This document shows, in pieces, positions 1-4,627 of a DNA stretch of 5,210 bases. The stretch's first letter is position 1. The number at the start of each line of letters is the position of its first letter. Position numbers and translations under genes: made by a program. Under the pieces are notes generated by a model, which worked only from the letters and a program-made list of their open reading frames with translations, was not told the origin of the DNA and ran no database searches. Source of the DNA: Candidatus Pacearchaeota archaeon (GTDB taxonomy: Archaea > Nanoarchaeota > Nanoarchaeia > Pacearchaeales > GW2011-AR1). The stretch lies in contig NZER01000033.1 of NCBI GenBank assembly GCA_002690445.1, forward strand, positions 3,587-8,796, given 5' to 3'.

Positions 1-471
1 GCTTTTGAGCAGGAGATACGTTTAGAATGCATTCCCGACAGTATCCACTTTATACCTTTCATATTTACAGGAGGACCCAAAGGGACGAAAACATATGTTT
101 ATCGTGATTATGTATCATTTATACAGAAGGGCAAGGTCCGGGTTCCGAATCCCAATAACCTTCTGGGGTTGGATAAAAAACTGATGTCGAAATGGTATAA
201 CGAACATTCTATACTAGAATATGTTATGGATGCTACCCAAAAGACAGAAAAAATTGGGGCACCTACTGGAAGACACGACGATTACTGTGATAGCTCCGTG
301 ATGGGGATTCACGCTACATTAGGGATGCTACCCGCAGAAAGTAGCTTTACATCTATTCGAGTAGGAACAGATGGTGGGCGCAGTCGAAGAGGAGTTTATA
401 GTGGTGTTACAATGACCACAGGCGGACGCCGAAGAAACCGTATTTTTAAAGAAGCTCCTCGCGGCGTTTAA
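1..471 (+). CDS. terL: Terminase large subunit, C-terminal nuclease part (5' end outside window)
   Basis: The frame is open from base 1 to the TAA at 469-471, giving 156 codons of a gene that began upstream. TerL is the DNA-packaging motor: an N-terminal ATPase (not in this window) and a C-terminal RNase H-like nuclease that cuts concatemeric DNA at the portal. The visible part looks like the nuclease. A segment with TKTYVYRDYVSFIQKGKVRVP (window codons 34-54) matches the 'K...Y..l...i..g.i.iP' stretch that precedes the last catalytic motif, and HDDYCDS (codons 92-98) matches the usual HDD..D metal-binding motif, with D93, D94 and D97 as candidate ligands. The remaining ~58 residues are rich in Gly, Arg and Ser and end in a basic tail, which is common in TerL. 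The ATG at 169 is internal, not the gene start. The portal gene follows, as expected for TerL. Confidence in TerL is high; the packaging type (cos or pac) cannot be told. Confidence 0.88.
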   Translation, partial: AFEQEIRLECIPDSIHFIPFIFTGGPKGTKTYVYRDYVSFIQKGKVRVPNPNNLLGLDKKLMSKWYNEHSILEYVMDATQKTEKIGAPTGRHDDYCDSSVMGIHATLGMLPAESSFTSIRVGTDGGRSRRGVYSGVTMTTGGRRRNRIFKEAPRGV

Positions 472-478
472 GGAAAGC

Positions 479-486
479 TATAAATA
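479..486 (+). promoter_or_regulatory. TATA-like box in the terL-portal gap (tentative)
   Basis: The sequence TATAAATA lies 8 bases after the terL stop, preceded by AAGGAAAG, which resembles the purine-rich BRE placed before archaeal TATA boxes. If the host is archaeal, transcription would start about 26 bases downstream of the box centre, near 509, leaving a leader of about 9 bases before the portal ATG at 518. In an AT-rich gap such a match can easily arise by chance, and I see no convincing bacterial -35/-10 pair here. This is an inference from spacing and sequence only. Confidence 0.22.
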
Positions 487-492
487 TCAGCG

Positions 493-510
493 AAAAGGAT
501 ATAAATGTAG
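493..510 (+). promoter_or_regulatory. Ribosome-binding-like AAAAGG with start-stop codon pair ahead of portal
   Basis: AAAAGG (493-498) is placed 6 bases before an ATG at 505-507 that is followed at once by TAG (508-510). The portal ATG lies 7 bases after this stop, in another frame, and has only a weak TAGGT (508-512) of its own. Ribosomes could bind at the better-placed site, terminate, and re-initiate at 518, which would set portal synthesis low. Start-stop elements are known regulators elsewhere; here it may equally be chance. Confidence 0.28.
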
Positions 511-517
511 GTCATCG

Positions 518-1819
518 ATGGGTTTAGGCGATTGGATAAGTAGAAGATTTGCCACAGTAGGTAAAAATCCTCCATTTGAAGAGGATGACCCTCGTAGTTT
601 TGGAGAAGGTATAATTAGAAGACTTCGCCTAACAAATCAGTACGGTCAGAAATATGAGAAACACATTGGTGATAATCGTAAATATATGAATATATATTTA
701 TCTGACCCTATAATTAGAACCCTAATCGACCTCCCTTGTCTCTATGCAGTTAAAGATGGATATGATATTGTAACTGATGATGAGGAGTTGCGTGAAAAAA
801 TAGAAAAGACCTTTATGGATATTAATATAGATATGACTATCTATAGTTGGTTGAGGAATGCACGTATTTTTGGTTCGGGATATTTAGAATGGACAGGAGA
901 TAATCTGATTGTACGTTCATCCCAGAATATGTTTATACAGCGGAATGAACACGGCCAATTAATATATTACTATCAGGATACAGGAACCGATGAAGAGAAT
1001 GTACGGTTCGAAGCAGATGAAATCGTAGAGCTACAAAATAACCCTTTTGATGACTATGCTTACGGTCTCTCTGACATCCATACTGTTATGTATTTGGTTG
1101 ATTTGAAGGATTTTGCAATGAGGGACATTGGGATTGCATTGAATAAACACGCCGTTTCACGGTTTGATATTTCGTGCGGTCTTCCGGATATGCCTTATGG
1201 TCCTGACAAAATCAACGAAATTGTAGATGCATTTAATTCTTTAGAGCCGGGTGAAGATATAATTCACGGCAATGATATCGAAATAAAAAATATAGAGGGA
1301 ACCAGCCGTGCATTTGAGTACGGTAAGTATACCGATGATATTATGGATAAGATACACATTGCATTGAAAGTTCCGAAAACGATGTGGAACAATCCTGAAC
1401 AGGCAAGACCTATTTTCGAACCTTATGTTAAATATTTACAAAAAGCCGTCGAGTCCGCTCTTAATTCTCAACTGATGCCACAACTTGGTGAAGAGATAAG
1501 ATTCAAGTTCAGACAGATGAACGTGGAAGATGCATTTACCAAAGCCAAGACCGATATGATATATCTATCAGAGGGAGTGTTGGCATCTTCAGAGGTAAGG
1601 GCAGAGAGAGGATTAGACCCTGACGGCATAGTTGAATTACAAGAGACTGCTGTGAATGTTAATGTATCTGGTGGAAAGGACGAAGATAAGAGAGAAGAGT
1701 CCCAACGAACTGAAAATCGAGGCACGACAAAGAAAGGCGATGTTAGAAAAACAGCTCGTAGAGCTTACGAATCCAAAGGAAACAAACCAGCGGCAAATGT
1801 GTCGGGAGATAGAAAATGA
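518..1819 (+). CDS. Portal protein
   Basis: A 433-residue protein, a usual length for HK97/SPP1-type portals, which form the 12-subunit ring at the capsid vertex through which TerL pumps DNA and to which the tail attaches. Recognisable parts: an N-terminal region with a conserved-looking DPIIRTLIDLPCLYAVKDG (63-81), a wing-like GSGYLEW (119-125), IVELQNNPFDDYAYGLSDI (169-187) matching the 'i.h......YG.S.l' portal segment, a helical region with IALKVPKTMW (281-290), and the typical C-terminal part with LNSQLMPQLGEEIRFKF (315-331), a VEDAF..A.......L...GVL...EVR...GLDPDG stretch (336-370). Residues from about 385 to 433 form a highly charged, probably disordered tail. I chose ATG 518 because no other usable start occurs between the terL stop and this codon, though the frame is open further upstream. 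The stop overlaps the next start (ATGA). Position between TerL and protease supports the call. Confidence 0.87.
   Translation: MGLGDWISRRFATVGKNPPFEEDDPRSFGEGIIRRLRLTNQYGQKYEKHIGDNRKYMNIYLSDPIIRTLIDLPCLYAVKDGYDIVTDDEELREKIEKTFMDINIDMTIYSWLRNARIFGSGYLEWTGDNLIVRSSQNMFIQRNEHGQLIYYYQDTGTDEENVRFEADEIVELQNNPFDDYAYGLSDIHTVMYLVDLKDFAMRDIGIALNKHAVSRFDISCGLPDMPYGPDKINEIVDAFNSLEPGEDIIHGNDIEIKNIEGTSRAFEYGKYTDDIMDKIHIALKVPKTMWNNPEQARPIFEPYVKYLQKAVESALNSQLMPQLGEEIRFKFRQMNVEDAFTKAKTDMIYLSEGVLASSEVRAERGLDPDGIVELQETAVNVNVSGGKDEDKREESQRTENRGTTKKGDVRKTARRAYESKGNKPAANVSGDRK
1805..1808 (+). promoter_or_regulatory. Ribosome binding site of the protease-scaffold gene
   Basis: GGAG lies 7 bases before the ATG at 1816 and inside the last portal codons. 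It supports the 1816 start and, with the ATGA overlap at 1816-1819, suggests coupled translation of portal and protease. Confidence 0.6.
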
Positions 1820-3069
1820 GTCAAATCAAAAAATGTGTATCAGAACTAAGTGTTAGATTGAAAAAGAGTGGGGTAGAGAAATATCAATCTATGGCAACCA
1901 ATATGTGCTCAATGTGGGCAGATGAGAATGGTGTCGAAAAGGAATTTGGTTCAGGAAACGTTGAAGAGACCCGAAAAACCTTTGCAATGAATTTTTCAAT
2001 CGAAGATGTAGAATCGACTGATACAAGTTTAGTGGAAGATATTACCGAGTTTTCGGTAAGAGCTATTACATCGGGACCCCACGAATACACAAAAGATGAT
2101 GAGGAGCATAAGGTTTATATAGAGCCGAACCTGCTTAAAGATAATGTAGAGCTCTTCAAAGAGCTTCCTATATATGTAAATCACCAAAGGACGCCTGAAG
2201 ATTTAATCGGAAAGGCAATAAATCCTGAGGTCGAGGAACTAGATAATGGAAAAATAGCTATAAAAATGTTGGCTCAGATTTCTGAACCGACAGAACGAGC
2301 TAATGAAGTGATTGGGAAGGTGAAGGATGGTGAAATCACCAATGTGAGCATTGATTGGTTTTCCAAGGACGTGGACGTTATGGGAGACATTTATGCTACG
2401 AATATCCGACCCGTTGAAGTGTCGTTTATAGAAAATGAAAAGATGGAAGCTGTTTGTGGGGAATGCACGATTGATACGAAGTGTAACAACCACGGTCAAG
2501 AACAAATGGAAGATGAAACGCCTTGTTGCGGTTCGTGTTCTAGTGGAAAGCCGTGCGAATGTGATGAACACGAGGATGATAGTATGAGCGAAGAAGTAAA
2601 AACAACTGATTCAGATAAAATTGTTGAACGCGAGTTTGCCTCACTGAAGAAACAGCTGGAGGAGATGGAGAGTAATAACTCTACGTTGACTACCAAATAC
2701 GAAGAGGCTCTTAGTAAAATTGAGAGTTTCACAACTAAGGAGGAAGAGCGCAAGGCTAATGAAGCCGAGCGACGCAAAAAGACCTTGGTTAATAACATTA
2801 TCTCGAAAGAGGTATTGATTGGTGGTCTTAAAGACGAAGAGAAAGATACCCGTTTTGACAGCTTATTCGGATGGGAAGAGGACAAGCTTGTGGGATTTAG
2901 CGAGGCATTGGAAGTAGTTCCTGTCCCCGATACCGAAAAATCTTTTGGTAAAGGAAAGGCAACGGACTCCGATGAGAAGGCTGTCGAGACCGATGTAGAG
3001 GTCGAGCGGCTTTTTGCGATGAAGGACGGCAATATCCGTCTAAATAAAAAGGCTATAAAAGGTGATTAA
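1816..3069 (+). CDS. Prohead (head maturation) protease fused to a scaffold domain
   Basis: 417 residues. Prohead proteases of the HK97 type (serine proteases related to herpesvirus assemblin) digest the scaffold inside the procapsid. The protease domain spans about residues 55-212: LPIYVNHQ gives the likely catalytic His123, ITNVSIDW the likely nucleophile Ser178, and PVEVSFIENE (199-208) the conserved strand after it, with Glu201 a possible third residue. The N-terminal 35 residues contain KKCVSEL...YQSMATNMCSMW, resembling a short paired-Cys helical motif found at the start of many phage head proteins. After the protease come a cluster of eight Cys (214-249), an acidic segment, a predicted coiled coil rich in Lys and Glu (about 269-322), and a charged C-terminal region ending LNKKAIKGD; this half fits a scaffold. 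Such protease-scaffold fusions are established, as in lambda C/Nu3. The start overlaps the portal stop. Protease call is strong; scaffold call is inferred from composition, fusion and position just before the capsid genes. Confidence 0.85.
   Translation: MSQIKKCVSELSVRLKKSGVEKYQSMATNMCSMWADENGVEKEFGSGNVEETRKTFAMNFSIEDVESTDTSLVEDITEFSVRAITSGPHEYTKDDEEHKVYIEPNLLKDNVELFKELPIYVNHQRTPEDLIGKAINPEVEELDNGKIAIKMLAQISEPTERANEVIGKVKDGEITNVSIDWFSKDVDVMGDIYATNIRPVEVSFIENEKMEAVCGECTIDTKCNNHGQEQMEDETPCCGSCSSGKPCECDEHEDDSMSEEVKTTDSDKIVEREFASLKKQLEEMESNNSTLTTKYEEALSKIESFTTKEEERKANEAERRKKTLVNNIISKEVLIGGLKDEEKDTRFDSLFGWEEDKLVGFSEALEVVPVPDTEKSFGKGKATDSDEKAVETDVEVERLFAMKDGNIRLNKKAIKGD
2572..2586 (+). promoter_or_regulatory. 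Candidate internal ribosome binding site and start for free scaffold
   Basis: GAGG (2572-2575) lies 8 bases before an in-frame ATG (2584-2586) that is Met257 of the protease-scaffold protein, exactly at the junction between the Cys/acidic linker and the coiled coil. The spacing is good for translation initiation. The placement resembles lambda Nu3 inside C. Confidence 0.38.
2584..3069 (+). CDS. Possible nested scaffold protein from internal start
   Basis: If translation begins at Met257 of the upstream-started protein, the product is 161 residues with no protease domain: an acidic lead (MSEEVKTTDS), a Lys/Glu-rich coiled coil over roughly the next 55 residues, and a charged tail. It would match a separate scaffold, needed in many more copies than the protease. 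In lambda, the scaffold Nu3 is made this way inside gene C. Here the capsid protein appears to lack the long N-terminal delta domain that serves as scaffold in HK97 itself, so a separate scaffold is expected. That the nested start is used is inference, from the ribosome binding site and its position at a domain border. Confidence 0.35.
   Translation: MSEEVKTTDSDKIVEREFASLKKQLEEMESNNSTLTTKYEEALSKIESFTTKEEERKANEAERRKKTLVNNIISKEVLIGGLKDEEKDTRFDSLFGWEEDKLVGFSEALEVVPVPDTEKSFGKGKATDSDEKAVETDVEVERLFAMKDGNIRLNKKAIKGD
3058..3066 (+). promoter_or_regulatory. Ribosome binding site of the decoration gene
   Basis: AAAGGTGAT lies 5 bases before the ATG at 3072 and overlaps the last codons of the protease-scaffold gene. 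It is a long match to the 16S rRNA 3' end and fixes this start. The following TTAAAAATGG is nearly the same as at the capsid gene. Confidence 0.7.
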
Positions 3070-3071
3070 AA

Positions 3072-3455
3072 ATGGCAACCGAGATTTTAGTAAATGACGG
3101 TGGCGCACCAGCCCGTATACTGCCGTATGAAGGATACGCAACTTTGACTGCTGGCGAATATGTAAAGATGAACGCTAGTGGCAAGCTTGTCCAGAATACA
3201 ACCAGTGGTACCAAAGGATTAGGATTTCTTTTGACTTCTTTGACTTCAGGTAACATTGGGTCAGTAATTTCGGGACGCGGTGTGCAACTTAATGTCTATG
3301 TTAGCGGCACTATCGCCTCTGGTGGTCCTTTGTATGTGAGAGCAGCAGCAGATGATGGTCTCATTGCACAAGGAGCAGCAGCAGGTTCGACAGTGGCAGT
3401 GGCTCTAGAAGCCAATACAGGTGGACCTAACCTTAAAAAGGTTCAGGTAGTCTGA
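3072..3455 (+). CDS. Small head decoration/stabiliser protein (DUF2190-like)
   Basis: A 127-residue protein between scaffold and capsid genes, the usual place for lambda gpD-like or DUF2190-type decoration proteins that bind the outside of the expanded shell and strengthen it. The sequence is Gly-, Ala-, Thr- and Val-rich with alternating beta-strand-like segments: LTAGEYVKMNASGKLVQ (25-41) and IASGGPLYVRAAADDGLI (81-98) fit the repeated 'G..v.....G.v' pattern of this group, and AVALEANTG (109-117) the 'G.ALE....G' end segment. No signal peptide or membrane segment is visible. It sits 2 bases after the protease stop and 11 bases before the capsid gene, and has a strong ribosome binding site, fitting a high-copy virion protein. 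It contains two short GAGCAGCAGCAG runs coding Ala and a 9-base near-tandem repeat (3231-3248). The family assignment is from pattern and position, not from a clear signature residue. Confidence 0.7.
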   Translation: MATEILVNDGGAPARILPYEGYATLTAGEYVKMNASGKLVQNTTSGTKGLGFLLTSLTSGNIGSVISGRGVQLNVYVSGTIASGGPLYVRAAADDGLIAQGAAAGSTVAVALEANTGGPNLKKVQVV

Positions 3456-3461
3456 GGTGAT
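3454..3461 (+). promoter_or_regulatory. Ribosome binding site of the major capsid gene
   Basis: GAGGTGAT lies 5 bases before the ATG at 3467 and begins within the TGA stop of the decoration gene (3453-3455). It is the strongest ribosome binding site in the window, as expected for the capsid protein. Confidence 0.75.
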
Positions 3462-3466
3462 TAAAT

Positions 3467-4552
3467 ATGGTAACAGCAAATCCAGGTCTTCTTACCACAG
3501 TCAATGAGGGTTCTTATGCAGACACAGGAGGAACAGGGGAACGTATCTTAGTAGATTATAAAGATGCGATTGTCGATTACAAAGTAACAGACTTACCTGC
3601 ACTCCGAATGTTTACAGAAAGGATGAACACTGACACTGGAGGGAAGATAGATATAACGTTCAATCTACCATCAATGGTACTTGAACAGATAGAAGAAGGA
3701 ACGACTCCCAAATATCAGCACACGAAGCTACGCTCTGAGCGAGTGGATGTGCGTGAATGGGGTATCGCAGTAGGCGTAACGCGTAGAATGATTGAGGACT
3801 CTCGATTCAATGAAGTTGAGTTGGCCTTGAACGAAGCACGTCGAGCGGTAGACAGACACATAACGAAACAGACTGTTTATGCCCTGATGGGTGTCGCAAA
3901 CACAACTTTCCAGACAGGTGTTAATGGTATTAGTATCAGCAGCACTACTGGAGAGAGTGGTTCTAACAGTATTACTGATTTTGGCGCTAATATATATGGC
4001 GGATTTCAGGGTTCTGGCGGTACAGTAGGGTCTGGACGTGAGTATAGTTATGGTAATGTTGCTAACTCTGACTTGCAAAGAAGTCACTACGTTAATGCAG
4101 CTAGTACATCTGGTGTGTTGAGTCTTTCTGACTTGACCAATGCAATCGAGTTGATTGGACAACACGGGTACAACGCGGATTCAGTATTGATTTCGCCCGC
4201 CCACTACAAGTCCTTGCTCGATATGGCAGATTTCCAGGCAACTATTAGTGCAGTAACTGGTGGTCAGCACGTTGTAGAGGAAACTACTCCATTCCGAGGT
4301 ACTCTTGGAACTGGACTGGTTGGAAGCCTATTCGGCTTGAACGTCTACACGAATGCGTGGTGTCCTTCTACTAGGATTGGGGTCTTTGACCTTGCCGTAA
4401 AACCAATGGCTTACGTTGAAAGACGTGGCTTGACGGTTGAAGAGGCAAATCCCGGTTTCGGTATCGTTGGGTCTTACCTATCAATGAGATATGGTTTGAA
4501 GATTCTACGACCTGAGACTGGTGTGATTATTGGTCACGGCACCTGGGGATAG
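3467..4552 (+). CDS. Major capsid protein, HK97 fold
   Basis: 361 residues. This protein builds the icosahedral shell. The order of segments fits the HK97 fold: an N-terminal arm (1-45), a strand-rich stretch with KIDITFNLPSMVLEQIEEG (60-78) that probably is the E-loop, a helix with EVELALNEARRAVDRHITKQ (116-135) like the long spine helix, a Gly/Ser-rich insertion (about 154-215), and a P/A-domain core with LTNAIELIGQHGYNADSVLISPAHYKSLL (223-251), GLVGSLFGLNVYTNAW (283-298) and VKPMAYVERRGLTVEE (311-326), the last a typical C-terminal capsid signature, then a YLSMRYGLKILRPETGVII strand region to the end. It lacks the long N-terminal coiled delta domain of HK97 gp5, so scaffolding is likely supplied by the preceding gene. 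Start is fixed by the strong ribosome binding site. A terminator-like hairpin follows. The fold call is confident; the exact subfamily is not known to me. Confidence 0.88.
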   Translation: MVTANPGLLTTVNEGSYADTGGTGERILVDYKDAIVDYKVTDLPALRMFTERMNTDTGGKIDITFNLPSMVLEQIEEGTTPKYQHTKLRSERVDVREWGIAVGVTRRMIEDSRFNEVELALNEARRAVDRHITKQTVYALMGVANTTFQTGVNGISISSTTGESGSNSITDFGANIYGGFQGSGGTVGSGREYSYGNVANSDLQRSHYVNAASTSGVLSLSDLTNAIELIGQHGYNADSVLISPAHYKSLLDMADFQATISAVTGGQHVVEETTPFRGTLGTGLVGSLFGLNVYTNAWCPSTRIGVFDLAVKPMAYVERRGLTVEEANPGFGIVGSYLSMRYGLKILRPETGVIIGHGTWG

Positions 4553-4568
4553 ATAGACAATAAACTGG

Positions 4569-4602
4569 TTGGGGGGTCCAGCTAAAACCCCCAAACGTTT
4601 TT
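4569..4602 (+). terminator. Intrinsic terminator after the major capsid gene
   Basis: TTGGGGG (4569-4575) pairs perfectly with CCCCCAA (4588-4594), a 7-bp stem with five G-C pairs and a 12-base loop, followed after four bases by TTTTT (4598-4602). This is a plausible Rho-independent terminator, and the T run could also serve an archaeal polymerase. A weaker rival hairpin, CTGG (4565-4568) with CCAG (4578-4581), would use part of the left side and could compete with it. Confidence 0.65.
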
Positions 4603-4607
4603 ATATA
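4600..4607 (+). promoter_or_regulatory. TATA-box-like element before the fibre gene
   Basis: TTTATATA is centred about 25-26 bases before the ATG at 4628, the distance expected in archaea between the TATA box and the transcription start of a leaderless mRNA. The fibre gene lacks a good ribosome binding site (only GAGA at 4620-4623), consistent with leaderless translation. The box partly coincides with the terminator's T run, so it may simply be the AT-rich flank of that element. No clear bacterial -35/-10 pair is seen. Confidence 0.35.
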
Positions 4608-4619
4608 GCGTAAGCTATA
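4604..4619 (+). other. Perfect 6-bp hairpin with GTAA tetraloop
   Basis: TATAGC (4604-4609) and GCTATA (4614-4619) are exact reverse complements around GTAA, a loop of the stable GNRA class in RNA. It ends 8 bases before the fibre ATG. As RNA it could insulate or stabilise a 5' end; as DNA the palindrome could be a protein-binding site. Function is unknown. Confidence 0.4.
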
Positions 4620-4627
4620 GAGATATT

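Noticed and set aside
169..471. A separate 100-residue gene starting at ATG 169
   Set aside because: The frame is open back to base 1 and the upstream codons read as terminase nuclease sequence; the ATG is internal to terL.
1656..1856. Sense frame of 66 codons across the portal-protease junction
   Set aside because: It overlaps the charged portal tail and the protease start in another frame; both real frames have better support, and no clear ribosome binding site or motif was found.
2496..3032. Antisense open frame of 178 codons under the scaffold half
   Set aside because: Its product is almost all Ser, Leu and Phe runs, the reverse reading of a Glu/Lys-rich coding strand, and it has no domain-like pattern.
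3231..3248. Tandem TTGACTTCT / TTGACTTCA as a promoter or operator (TTGACT resembles a -35 box)
   Set aside because: It is inside the decoration coding frame (LTSLTS) and no -10 box at the right distance stands out; local duplication is the simpler reading.
3340..3384. Repeated GAGCAGCAGCAG strings in the decoration gene as a functional repeat
   Set aside because: They encode short Ala runs in a Gly/Ala-rich protein; two short copies are explained by codon use.
3728..4165. Antisense open frame of 145 codons under the capsid gene
   Set aside because: Lies fully inside a well-supported capsid gene; its composition is irregular and nothing suggests a promoter or a protein family.
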